From Elmis aenea (lineage: Eukaryota > Arthropoda > Insecta > Coleoptera > Elmidae), in the NCBI GenBank assembly GCA_947652605.1, contig CANTFG010000129.1, positions 248,001-312,000 on the forward strand: a stretch of DNA of 64,000 nt. Reading direction: 5' to 3'. The position numbers and the translations under genes were made by a program. Of the stretch, positions 11,641 through 21,999 are shown in pieces. The first letter of the stretch is position 1. Every line of letters starts with the position of its first letter. The notes under the pieces are model-generated. The model was given only the letters and a program-made list of their open reading frames with translations, had not been told where the DNA came from and did not search any database.

Positions 11641-11894
11641 ATAATTAGGTGGTATGTTTTTGAAATAAGACAATAACTTCTAGTAACTTTTGTGTGAATA
11701 TAATTTAAATATGGCGCCTTCAAGAAACGCGAAAATTAAGGCCAACAATCTAAACCTTATTGACTTGGCAAAAATGTTATCTTCTCATTTTTTCGCCGCT
11801 CTGTCCTTTAGTTGTGAGGCGTTTGTTTCTTTTTGTATATGTAAACTCTGTTTGATGACTCGCTTTACTTCATTCTGTCTTTAACTAGAACTCT

Positions 11895-12249
11895 TAGGGT
11901 GACCAAATTTCCAGAATTTTGTGGGACATTCCGATTTTTGCCTTGAAAAAAGCGTTCCGAAAAACATCTAGACGGGATGCTATGTCTGCCGATTTATCCC
12001 ACCTTAAAAGGCAATGCCAATCTATATTCTTTTTAATGTGCCGTACATAATATTCATAATTGTATTAAATTTTTAATTTTTCTGCCGACTCCCCATCTCA
12101 GTTTGTTTTTTTCATTTCTTCCTCCTACCCATTAAAAAATTACTTACTTTCAATTGGCGTTAAAAAACTTAAATCCCAGTACTTTGTTGTTGGTCCCCGA
12201 TGTTTTACAACCGATGTCCCGAAATTTACTGAACAAGAGTTGGACCTTA
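11895..12249. mobile_element. MITE with TAGGGTGACC / TAAGGT ends, copy 1
   Basis: The left end reads TAGGGTGACCAAATTTCC and the right end, reverse complemented, reads TAAGGTCCAACTCTT. Both then contain GGGACAT about 30 bp inward. A second copy at 40822-41186 has TAAGGTGTCC and TAAGGTGATC ends with the same inward GGGACA. No coding capacity is visible. The superfamily is uncertain. Confidence 0.6.
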
Positions 12250-13108
12250 AATGTATAAAACTACCAACACTTTAATTGATTTTATAGTGATATAACGCGT
12301 ATTATATGAATTTTTTTAACCCATTTATACCCAGAACTATTTTTGGTTAGAAATTCTTGTGAAACTTTCAAAATCTATTATTTAGTGTCTAAAGAAAGCA
12401 TTAAAATTAATTGTAAATATAAATTTTAAAAAAATGTAGTTTTTGAGATTTTGAGCAAATCCATGACTTACCTGTTGTATACAAATAATAACGTAATATG
12501 GAATTAAAAAAAATTATAACTGCAAAATTTTTGTACAAAAATGAACAAATGTACACAATAACTTTTAAACACAAGTTTAATAACATTTATTTGTGATATG
12601 CACAAAAACGTTTAACGTGTAACGGTACATTACACTAATTGTTCGCTTAAATTTGTAACATCGTCCATTAAATTGATCAGCTAACTTCATAATTATATTT
12701 ATCGTATAATATTGAAACTAATAAAATTGTTTAGCCGGAAATATTTTTAACATTTTGAGAAAACAGCTATAGAATTTATTTAAGTGTGATATACAAATAG
12801 TTAATTTACCTTTAAATACTTGTATTAATTGTTAAGTAGGACAAGGTGTGGTTATACTGGTGATAAGACCGTGCATTGTGAGCTGCGTTATCTATTTCGA
12901 AACTTCGGGAAATAACAAGCATACAAATCACGAAAAACGGATATATGGTGAAGGAATAACAGGGGAAAGAGATAAAAATAAAAATATTAACAAAATAAAA
13001 GTAAGGTGGGATTAGTTAGTAACCCAAAACGATGAAGGTGTGATAAGGTCAAGGTAGAAATAAACTCATCCGAAATGTGGAATTGTAAGAATCTTTGACG
13101 CCTATTGA
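12250..13108. other. AT-rich DNA upstream of a non-LTR ORF1
   Basis: No feature is recognised up to about 12930. The purine-rich stretch from about 12940 may be the 5' UTR of the non-LTR element whose ORF1 starts at 13187, since its composition matches, but no boundary is visible. Confidence 0.4.
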
Positions 13109-13186
13109 TTGACAATAAGGGAAACAAATTGTAAGGGGAAAAGGGTCACTAAATTAAATAAAACCTGCATAGAGATAACTTACAGA

Positions 13187-13950
13187 ATGACAGATAGCGA
13201 TGAATACACTACGGACGAAGGGAAGAGAAAAAAAAGCACAGGGAAACTAGAGGAACTCTTTGGGAGGACCACAAAAAATAGAAAGGCACCGGAAAAACAA
13301 GTTAACATGGAAGAAACACTGGCAAAAATCATGAAAATGATCGGCGATTTCAGAACAGAGGTAAAACAAGACCTACAAAATATAAGGGAGGAGCAGAAAG
13401 ACTTTTGGAAAGAAGTAAAAGAAATAAAAGAAGAAAATGCGTTCCTAAAGAAAGAAAATAATGAAATTAAAAAAGAGTTACAACTGCTGAAAGGAAAAAT
13501 CGATCTAATGGATAAAGAAAAAGAAGAAACAATATTATAATACAAGGAGTACCGATAACTGCATATGAAGAAGACACCATAAAAGAGGGGATGAAAAGAC
13601 TATTAAAAGACAAGCTAGAAATAGAAGTCAAAATTAAAAATGTAAGGAAGTTAGGAGAAAAAACATGCCTTCTAGAGATGGTAAATAATACAGACAAGCA
13701 GTTAGTTATGAGCAATAAAAGCAAATTAAAAAATACAAAAGATATTAAGATCTATATTAACAACGATATGAACTCAGAAGAACGCGAAATACAAAAAATA
13801 ATAAGAGACAAGGCAAAGAACCACAGAGAAAAAGGAGAAACCGTTAAAATTGGATACCAAAAGCTAATTATAAATGGAAAAGCTAGATTCTGGAACAAGG
13901 AAAAAAAAACTCTAGAAGCCAAAACTGATAACAATCCAAAAAACTCATAG
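13187..13950 (+). pseudogene. ORF1 protein of a two-ORF non-LTR retrotransposon, one frameshift
   Basis: The likely start is the ATG at 13187, which begins MTDSDEYTTDEGKRKK and matches the acidic then basic opening common to these proteins. Residues about 42-115 are Lys/Glu-rich with heptad spacing and predict a coiled coil (EETLAKIMKMIGDF through EIKKELQLLKGKI). The first frame stops at 13538-13540. The protein continues one frame over as IIIQGVPITAYEEDTIKEGM, then KIKNVRKLGEKTC and the KIGYQKLIINGK block near 13848, ending at 13948-13950. Coiled coil plus an RRM-like C-terminal part fits an RNA-binding ORF1p that packages element RNA. The junction is in an A-rich run, so a single small indel explains the break. 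A second ORF1 of this type is at 33126-35870. Confidence 0.78.
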
Positions 13951-14027
13951 CTGGACAAGAGAGAGCCGAGAATAAAATTGATAACGACCCAGCAAAGGAA
14001 AAGGACAGAATAAAAACACGAACAAAT

Positions 14028-14125
14028 ATGGAAAAAAAGAGATATATTTGGAAATTAGGAACTTGGAACGTAAGGAGCCTATATGGAAAAGAAAAGGAAT
14101 TGATGCTCACGCATGAAATTTATAA
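14028..14125 (+). pseudogene. Start of ORF2 (APE-type endonuclease N-terminus) of the same non-LTR element
   Basis: It starts 78 bp after the ORF1 stop. It reads MEKKRYIWKLGTWNVRSL and then GKEKELM, the conserved opening of the APE-like endonuclease (LGTWNVRSL) that nicks the target DNA. Similarity ends near 14125, so nearly all of ORF2 is missing. This identifies the 13.2-14.1 kb block as the 5' end of an element, the reverse of the usual 5' truncation. Confidence 0.72.
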
Positions 14126-15322
14126 ATGGGAAACATACACAGAGAAAATGGACTCGGGACGCGAGACCATTATCCCTACACCTACGGGTAGATGGGAATT
14201 TGATTATGTATATATATTAATAAAAATAATCTTTTTTTTTCACCCTGCAGTTCAATATTTAATGGATAAAATTTTATAAAATAAAAAATATTGAACAAGT
14301 TTAAGCGTTTTAAAAACCGTTTGTTTGCTTCTGTCGGTCGTCGGCGTTTGACGCGGGCGCATACAAAACGCATTTTTTTAGTTGGTCTTCAGTATTCAAA
14401 ATTGGTTGATTATTTGCTGATATTTAGTATTCAATATTTGAATACTTTTTTGTCAGTATTCGGTATTTATATTAAAATACTTTTCATCCCCAGCTCTAAA
14501 AGGTACCTATGGCATTACATCAATTCACTGATAACCCAATATATCACAAGTTTTATCGACCCGCAATTGTTTCATTGTACTAATAAATCTAGGCTATCAG
14601 AAAATGTATCTCTAAACGAACCGTAAACATTACTAAATTGCCTTGCTCTATATTTACAACATAAAACTGACAGAATGTAACAGCTAAGGCCGTCAAAAAA
14701 GCATAATTATGTTTAGGTCTTTGCATGCAACTGATTCATGAAGCGTTTGCTCCGAGCTGAAACATTAAATTAAATAATAATTCCTCGTTACACCAACATT
14801 CATTAAACAAAATATCGACCCTCCTCAGTGTTCTAGAACAAGTGAAAATAGTAATTAATATTTAACGAGTAATAGTTTTTGTTCCGAACAAGAAATAAAA
14901 ACTGGCAATTTCTTTACACATATTTCTAGTTAGCTGAATGAAACTGTTTTAACCGTCTGCAACTAACAGCATGACACTGGTTTTAATGAAACATTACATT
15001 GGCGATAGATGCTATTACTAGACACGGTCGATGGCACGATCTGTCCATGTAAGCGTTGCTTGTCTGCTTTTCCTTTAAAAAACATTAGTTAGGCAATGGA
15101 TTTTATTAGCAATAATTGTATTTGTACGTTACTGTAATTATCTAGATTCTGGACTCTAGAAAGAAACTGAGAATTGCTTTGAAAGGATTTGGTTTAAGTG
15201 ACAACTGGTCGTACATTTTCAGGACAAAAAACCAAATAAACTGTGTCGATTACTAAAAGTAGTAAACGTATTCAAATTTTTGCCAAATTTATGATTTCTT
15301 TTAACTTTTTTTAAACTTACAC
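14126..15322. other. Anonymous DNA with a possible one-sided hAT end near 14.49 kb
   Basis: The sequence at about 14484-14497 reads TCATCCCCAGCTCT. Its reverse complement, AGAGCTGGGGATGA, resembles a hAT terminal repeat. No partner end was found. A G+C-rich patch lies at 14330-14365. The remainder to 15322 shows no gene or repeat I recognise. Confidence 0.35.
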
Positions 15323-15410
15323 CAGTGATTCTCAACCTACGGAGCGCGCTGACCGAGGGGGGCGCGAATTATCTGAAGGGAGGGCGATTCCGCGGTGAGG
15401 ACGCTAAAAC
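15323..15410 (+). mobile_element. hAT-like terminal sequence, one end only
   Basis: It begins CAGTGATTCTCAACC followed by G+C-rich GGGGGGCGCGAATTATC, a common style of hAT end (CAGTG-TTCTCAACC). No matching right end or transposase is visible, so this is a truncated or deleted copy. Confidence 0.5.
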
Positions 15411-15424
15411 GCCCGTCAATTCTA

Positions 15425-15932
15425 CCCAATATGAACATAAACAAACCAGGACAACCACCAAAATGAATCGTTTTATATTGGAATATTTTTTAATGGAGCC
15501 TGTTCACTTATATTATTTTTTACTCAGAAACTGTAGGTTTTACGATAAAAGTTAAATAATAAAAATAGTTTCTAAATAAATTAAGCTTCGAAACAAAATT
15601 TTTAAATTGCAAAATTTTAACCTACCAAAAACTTCTGATTAAAAAACCAACAGGGGTCGCACTTTTCAGCCCCATGTAAAGGTGGGAAATGATTAAAAAT
15701 ATTACTATGGAAAACTTTTTCATAAGTATAAAACATCTACCAATAATCATTCTCCTACATTTATCCAAATTTGGGAAATAAAATAAAAACCTAATTTTAC
15801 AGCTCTCTTTTAGGGGGGGTGTAACTCCGAAAGGAAACGTTTAAGGAAAACATTTTATATAAAAGAACCCCCTTAATTTTTGATAAGAAATTACCTTCCG
15901 GATTTTTATGCATTTTTTTGCGAAACACCCTA
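15425..15932 (-). repeat. Partial copy of the CAGGGTGTTTCTTAAAT mariner-type foldback element
   Basis: The part from 15640 to 15932 is the inverted arm, ending CGAAACACCCTA. The part from 15425 to 15560 matches the spacer of the complete element at 24391-25194 in opposite orientation. A copy inserted in reverse and missing its other arm explains both. Confidence 0.75.
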
Positions 15933-16245
15933 TAATACATATTATACAATACAGGTGCAGATCTCAAATTTGTAATGCTCATAGAAAGGGCACACCTTCA
16001 ACACATGTTACGATTTAGATTTAGAGTTTATAATAACAGTAAATGAAAAATCATAAAATATTATGAAATGTATAAATCTCTTTAAATTATTAAAGTTTTT
16101 ACTTTGTCGTGTTTAATTTAGTACAGCTAGCATATTTTATTGTTTTTAGTTTTTTCTAAATATTTAAAAAAGTTAAATGTGTAGGTCAAATATCAAAATG
16201 GAATTTAATTCGCCCTAAAATTCTGCTGAACTTCGCTATTTTAAC
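15933..16245. other. No recognised feature
   Basis: About 310 bp of AT-rich DNA between two transposon remnants. Confidence 0.5.
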
Positions 16246-16330
16246 CAGGGTTGGCCTGATTTAAATCACTATTAAATCAGCTGATTTAAAAAAATTAAAA
16301 TCATGATCAAAATCAAACTTTATTTATTTT
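16246..16330 (+). mobile_element. Left end of a hAT element of the GATTTAAATC family, truncated
   Basis: It begins CAGGGTTGGCCTGATTTAAATC. The complete element at 35880-38510 begins CAGGGTTGAGCAGATTTAAATC and carries the same palindromic GATTTAAATC subterminal repeats. Only the end is present here. No transposase sequence follows. Confidence 0.6.
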
Positions 16331-16557
16331 CACGATTTAACGTCACACCACACATATAAATTAAATGCACGTTTTACTTCCACCCGCTTAAACAACTCCA
16401 GTAAAATACGCCGGAATTATTGCCTATTGGCTTTTTATAGATCGGGGAGAAATAATGTCTCTTCTGGAATTTTCTTTTTAGAAACGCATTCCGGTAGAAT
16501 TGATTTGTAAATTTTCACAATATTTTTTAATTTTAGGGTCAAAAGATCCACAGCTTC

Positions 16558-16737
16558 ATTCAAAAAGTCTGCAACAATTGGAAAAGTTTTTTTATTATCG
16601 ATTTCTCAGAAAATTGTATTCTTGCTAAAAGCTTATGCATGACCTAAAACTGATTTAAGATGGAAAAAAAGTCATATGACACTAGATTTTAACGATTTTA
16701 AAAGTATTCGCAAAAGTAAAGTGCCCCCTATGTTAAG
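16558..16737 (+). repeat. Direct repeat unit, left copy
   Basis: About 180 bp here aligns in the same orientation with 18029-18203. Shared blocks include TTCAAAAAG, ATCGATTTCTC and GACACTAG. A hAT (16738-17911) lies between the copies. With the hAT removed, the unit start-to-start distance is about 300 bp, suggesting a decayed tandem repeat. Confidence 0.7.
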
Positions 16738-17911
16738 CAGGGACTGAGAACGGAACGAAAACGAAAACGTTAAACGAAATTAACCGAAATTTTTTTAAGA
16801 ACGAAAACGAAATTATTATTTTTCGTTCAAGAACGAAAACGAAATAAATATTTTCCAAAACCGATTTTAACCGGTTTTGTCGCTATTTCAATTTTATTTG
16901 TTAAACACAAACGCGAATTTACCTTCTGTGCTGGGGATACTCCACGAGGCAGTAAAAAATCTAACTTGAAATAAGTGAGCTTCACTTTTCTCCATATATT
17001 TACGTGAATATGTATTAACAACTTTATTGTTTATACTTGCAATTTCGTGTAACACAATTAACGGTACAGATATTCTCTATTTCTAATTAGCTTTTAGATC
17101 ATCAATATAGAATATACACTTGATTGGATATATATTATCAATGTGTATGTTTTATTTGCGTTTAGACATAATAATAGTAAAATTTATTCTTACTTCGAAA
17201 AGGACTAATGTAAAAGAAGATTTATTGGAAGATGTATTGCTAGTAAGATTTAACGGAATGTGAAAATGTATATTGTATGGTATGTACAAACTATAAAGTT
17301 AAAGTATATTTCATGTCAATATAAGTTTTTTTTAAATATCTTTTTTATTTATATCATTTAGTAAATTATCCACTTGAATTCATTCTTTTGTCTTTTTAAA
17401 TAATTACAGCAGGATCTTATTTAATTCAAATGCATAGATTTTTAGTACTAAAACAAATTTAAAACAGCACTTGCTATATTTTCATATTTTTAGTTAAAGA
17501 TCGTGTGTCTAATTTAACCTAATCACTTTGTGTTTTTGCACCTTACGGGTGTTAAACTTAATAAAATGGTTAAATGTTAATGTGTTTAACGATTTGGTAA
17601 ATTTAATATGGCAATGGTTCGCCTGTCTAAAATATGCTGTCCGTGATCATCAAACCCCATCGTCATCGTTTATATTTTAGTTGAGACGCAAATATTGTTA
17701 TCGTATTTATAGAGGATAGTGGTGACTAAAAAAAAAAAAAAAAATATTTGACGACAAAAAAAATATTGTAAAACCGGTTTTAACCGTTATTATTTCGGTT
17801 CACGAAAACGAAAAAAGAATTTTTCCGGTTAGAACGAAAAGAACGAAAACGATATATTTCGTTTTCGTTCCGAACAGAAACGAACGGAATTCTTTTCGTT
17901 TTTAGTCCCTG
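16738..17911. mobile_element. Complete non-autonomous hAT element, 1174 bp
   Basis: The ends are CAGGGACTGAGAACG and, reverse complemented from the right, CAGGGACTAAAAACG. The flanking 8-mers are ATGTTAAG (16730-16737) and ATTTTAAG (17912-17919), an 8-bp target duplication with one mismatch. The subterminal 100-150 bp at both ends are packed with GAACGAAAACGAAA-type repeats in opposite orientation, probably transposase-binding sites. The interior is AT-rich, with a poly(A) run near 17729 and no transposase ORF. Confidence 0.9.
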
Positions 17912-18028
17912 ATTTTAAGACTAACAAAGAAAATTCGCGTGGAAAAAATTGTTTAGAAATCAAAAATATGACAATACGAAATTTGACGTTAAATATTCAT
18001 TTTTAAAATGTATAGTAGTGTCAACATT

Positions 18029-18203
18029 CAAAAAGATTGCAACTAATAAAAAAGTTTTTTAGTATCGATTTCTCGGAAAATTTTATACCTGCATAGTCTG
18101 AAACTAATTTTAAGATAAAAAAAAAAGCTCGATCAAAATTCATACGACACTAGCTTTTAGCGATTTAAAAAATATTCGCAAGATAAAGTATCCTTATTCT
18201 AAG
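18029..18203 (+). repeat. Direct repeat unit, right copy
   Basis: Partner of 16558-16737; see that entry. The sequence between the hAT and this copy (17920-18028) would complete one repeat period. Confidence 0.7.
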
Positions 18204-18284
18204 AGATAAAAAAAAATCTAGGGAAAACGATATATTATATTAAGTAACATTTTTAAATTGTAAACAATTTTCTAGTAACACACC

Positions 18285-18985
18285 TTAGAACAAGTCCATA
18301 CTTTCAATTACTTGGGCGTGACAGTGTGACAAGCTGGAAAGAACAGTGTGAAGGAGATAATTCTGAAAGGAAATCAGGCATGTGGCAAAAACAAAACCCT
18401 ACTAAGCAAAAAAACAAAAATAAAAATATACAAAACTCTGATAAGACCTGCCATTGTAATATGCCATGGAAACAATAACAATAAATAAGAAAGAAGAGGA
18501 AGACTTAAAAATAGTGGAGAGAAAAGTAATGAGAGCAATACTAAGACCTAACGTAACAAGAGATGGAGAAGTAAGACTGAGAAGGAACAAAGAAATAGAG
18601 GAGGAACTCGGAGGAGAAAATATCATTCGACACATTGAAGCACGACGATTACAATGGGCCGGACACATCATGAGAAGGAAACCAACCGAAATGATCAGGA
18701 GGATAACACAATGGTTCCCTATTTGGGCCAGGAACAAGGGAAGACCAAGGAAAAGATGGAGAGACGCCTTAGAGGAAGACACAAAGGCATTGGGAATAAA
18801 TGACTGGAAATCGAAAGGCAAAGATAGGAAACAATGGAAGAAAATAACGGAGACAGCCAGGACCAACAACAGGCTTTAAAAATCAGAGGGAGAGGACCGA
18901 TCCACCTCAATAAATGGATTTAAAAAAACGCCTCGGCGTTAGCCATAATCCTAGGATTATACGGCTCAATGATGAAATATAAATG
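18285..18985 (+). pseudogene. Non-LTR retrotransposon C-terminus and 3' tail
   Basis: FNYLGV (about 18302) and KIYKTLIRPAIV (about 18424-18460) give the post-RT blocks. After a frameshift near 18470 a 137-codon frame (18466-18879) supplies KKEEEDLKIVERKVMRAIL, then HIEARRLQWAGHIMRR (about 18631-18678), GRPRKRWRDALEEDTKALGI and WKSKGKDRKQWKK. This is the standard C-terminal arrangement of insect RTE/CR1-related ORF2 proteins. The 3' UTR follows and ends in ATGATGA-type repeats near 18967-18988. The RT core is absent. Confidence 0.82.
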
Positions 18986-18989
18986 ATGA

Positions 18990-19989
18990 CTATTTATTAA
19001 CTTTCATTCATTTTGTAACTTGAAATAGAAATGATTTATATTAACTGGACGTAAATAATTATTTCTATTTTTTACATTGTCGTGGCATTTTTGGCTCCGC
19101 CATATCTTTCGCATATGTGCGTATACATCTTGTTAAAACGATTTATATCTTTTCGTTGCAACAGTATCGCAGATATTGTGGATTTTATGGCTTATAAATC
19201 AGTTATTACGGCACGCGCAATAATTAACAACATTGTGTAGCGTTGATTTGCCCTTGGCCCTAAAAGCTCCCACGAAATCATGACACGGATGCGGGATGAA
19301 AAGTACAGCAGACTCGGAAACATCGTTATTTACTTTTTACGTCGGTTTAACATGTTACGCTTTCTGGGGAACGTAAGGAACTAAAACCCTGACTCCAGTT
19401 ACCGTTAATTGTGCGTGTGAAGATGTTGCAAGAAGACGTTACCACGACGACGCATATGATCCTGACCTATATAAAGATCAGAGAATATTTATTGGTTTTG
19501 AATTATTAATATAACCTCTGGCGGTTGTGTAAGAAATTGTTTAAATAAGACATCTGTGTCTTATAAAACAGGTAATTTTACGTAAAATGTATAGTTCCCC
19601 GCATGAAATAATCTTGAAAAATGAAGATTTGCGTGCAAAGTGTCCAAAGTCAAAAGTATTGTGACCTAGAAAATTTGTAATGACATTTTTGGGTGAAGTG
19701 TTATGAACCAATATTGAACGATTTATCACCTTGACTAACGAATTAACGATTGGTAATACGAGTAAAAACAAGGTCAGGACATATTGGGGGTAATAACAAA
19801 CGACATTTATCATTATGATTGATCTATTTAAGTTGACAGTGAAAGAGAAAGTTTAACCCCTATCTTGTGTTTCGAGTTTATGCGACACTTTGAGTTTTTT
19901 AGTTGCTTTTAAATTCTTTTGTAAAGACTACAATAAACATTTTGATTACCTTAACATTTTTAATACGTATTTTAACGGTACAACTATTT
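18990..19989. other. No recognised feature
   Basis: One kilobase of mixed composition. A 90-codon minus-strand frame at 19541-19813 has no recognisable motif and is probably chance. Confidence 0.45.
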
Positions 19990-20744
19990 TAACATACAAA
20001 CTGTTTAATGGAAATAATAAAGTAAAATATAAAGAAACTATTAATAAGGAACTAGAAAGAAGAAAAATAAAACCAGCTGAATTAAATACTGAACAATTAA
20101 GAAAAAGTTTCAAAGAAACTATCAACGATTCGGCCAAAAAAGTGTGTGGAGTATGCAAATCCATCAACAATAATAAACAAACAGATTGGTGGGATGATGA
20201 AATTAAGAAAAAGGTAAATACGAAGAAAAGACACTGACAGAATTACTTATCCAAAAAAAACACCAGAGAAATACGAAAAAGACAAAGAACAGAAAAAATA
20301 GTCAAAAACTTAAGAACAGAAGCAAAACAAAATTCATGGAAAGAATTTGGAGAAAAACTAGAGACAGACAGTAAGGGAAATCAGAAACTATTTTATAAAA
20401 TACTGAAAAATCTAAGATCAGACCGTAAACCCCAAATAATAACTATTAATGATAAAGCAGGAAATACCCTAACAGACGAAAAAGAAATAATGGAAAGATG
20501 GAAAGAATACTTTGAAGAATTATTGAATACAAACAATAAAGATTTGACACCACACAATGAAAGAAAAGAACAGACAAAAATCAATAAAGAAGAACAAGAA
20601 GACGGCATAACATTAGAGGAACTACAACAAGGATTAAAGAAATTAAAAAACGGGAAGACGCCAGGACATGACAGAATAACAAGCAAAATGATGAAAAATA
20701 TGGGACCTAAAGGAACACTTTTACTTCTGGAAGTCATGAACAAG
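19990..20744 (+). pseudogene. Non-LTR ORF2, endonuclease-to-RT linker; 5' half of a split element
   Basis: The sequence reads VKYKETINKELERRK and QLRKSFKETINDSAKKVCG (about 20021-20145), DWWDDEIKKKV (about 20183), then after a stop QNSWKEFGEKLE (about 20330), MERWKEYFEELLN (20490 on) and LEELQQGLKKLKNGKTPGHDRITSKMM (20617-20697). This is the linker and the start of the RT fingers. It ends at LLLLEVMNK and is then cut by the hAT starting at 20745. The reading resumes at 31986 on the far side of the hAT. Fragments of the same family lie at 44512-45296. Confidence 0.85.
20737..20744. repeat. Target-site duplication (left) of the 11-kb hAT
   Basis: TGAACAAG, identical to 31986-31993. The duplicated bases are part of the VMNK codons of the interrupted RT. 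Confidence 0.95.
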
Positions 20745-20769
20745 TAGGGATTGCAATCACGGGATTCGG

Positions 20770-20850
20770 TATCCCGGGATCCCGGGATCCCGGTCGATTT
20801 TTGGTCTCGAAAATCCCGGGATTTTAAATGTAGAATCCCGGGATTTTCGG
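20770..20850. repeat. Subterminal CCCGGGAT repeats, left end of the 11-kb hAT
   Basis: Several overlapping ATCCCGGGAT palindromes are mirrored near the right end (31908-31955). These are probable transposase-binding repeats, by analogy with other hAT elements. Confidence 0.75.
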
Positions 20851-20859
20851 GATTTAAAA

Positions 20860-21240
20860 AATTTAACTATAAGTACATTATTTTGTAAAAAAAATTGCTC
20901 ATAGTTGGTATCTACTCAACGTGAATAAGTTGAACGATGCAATTTTGCAAGTTTAAGCTTGTTTACGTCGCCGCTCGCCGTCTTATGTATGATAACAAAG
21001 TTTAAAAAAATTCTTGTACTAAGATAATAATCATCCTAATTTCTTTTATTTTTGTTACTTATAAAACAGTCTATTTTTTAAATTTTTAGTGAATTAAAGT
21101 TGTGCTTTGTTTGAGTTTTTAACAGTTTCAGCAAATTTATGTTTATGTAATTAAGTATTCTAATGTATAATAAGTTCAATTTCATTTATTTAAATGTTAT
21201 ATCTAATAATTCGATTATTTCTATAATAATAAAACATAAT
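20860..21240. other. Anonymous AT-rich interior of the 11-kb hAT
   Basis: No ORF or repeat is recognised. Confidence 0.5.
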
Positions 21241-21249
21241 AGGTACGGT

Positions 21250-21252
<3 letters not shown>

Positions 21253-21286
<34 letters not shown>
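21253..21286. repeat. TA microsatellite
   Basis: About 17 TA units, directly followed by the first ACTCGCCTCC motif (21301). Similar AT runs accompany the other two motif clusters (near 27258 and 31671). Confidence 0.9.
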
Positions 21287-21288
<2 letters not shown>

Positions 21289-21300
21289 CACGCCTATCTT

Positions 21301-21552
21301 ACTCGCCTCCATACGTACAAAGGACGCACAGGCCTCCACCTTAAGGGATCGATTAATCTGTGTGTATTCTGCAGAAAATAATTAAATAATGTAGCACTAA
21401 TGCCGGTGGCAAAAGAGGGGAAAGGATTTTTCATTTTTATTATATACAAAAAAAGTGATAAACACAAAATAGTAACTGAACTCCACTCATAGAATGGTTA
21501 ACTCGCCTCCGGAGTATATAAAACACTAAAGATGTATGTTAAAGTTGCCTCC
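21301..21552. promoter_or_regulatory. Motif cluster A: ACTCGCCTCC-type sites
   Basis: Perfect ACTCGCCTCC occurs at 21301-21310 and 21501-21510, with relatives AGTTGCCTCC at 21543-21552 and GGCCTCCAC near 21331. These are G+C-rich islands in AT-rich DNA. The same motif recurs in clusters B and C of this hAT. Whether it is a protein-binding site is inference. Confidence 0.5.
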
Positions 21553-21999
21553 AGCAACGTTGCCATCATTCTGCAAGCTTAGTAGCATTGAGAAGCTATG
21601 TATCATATCCCAATCGGTGAATATATGCTTGACGCGCGAATTGTAAACAATCAAGTAGGTGGGTAATTTCGATTGTGATTGTTGGATAATTCGTGTCAAT
21701 TAATAGTTTTGAACTATGTACGTAATATTTTATTTTAATAACGCACCGTAGGTCACGTATTTGTTAAACCTTCAACTGAACAAATTATATGCAAACTTTT
21801 TAGTGACAGTTATGTAAATTATAAAGGAGATATTTTAATTATACCGATTTTGACTTATCAATATTTTTACATACAGGATGTCTTTTTTTGATAGTATCAG
21901 GGATGGAAAACGTAACGTAACGATACCCGATAACGTTATAATAACGATTCAACTTTAATTTTTTATACAATAACGTAACGATATTTTTATAACGTTATA

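Noticed and set aside
13180..14110. Minus-strand ORFs at 13180-13545, 13467-13724 and 13752-13958.
   Set aside because: They are antisense to the A-rich ORF1 coding strand, which leaves few stops on the other strand. The same applies to the minus-strand ORFs at 2135-2659, 18402-18869, 20393-20743 and 35451-35771.
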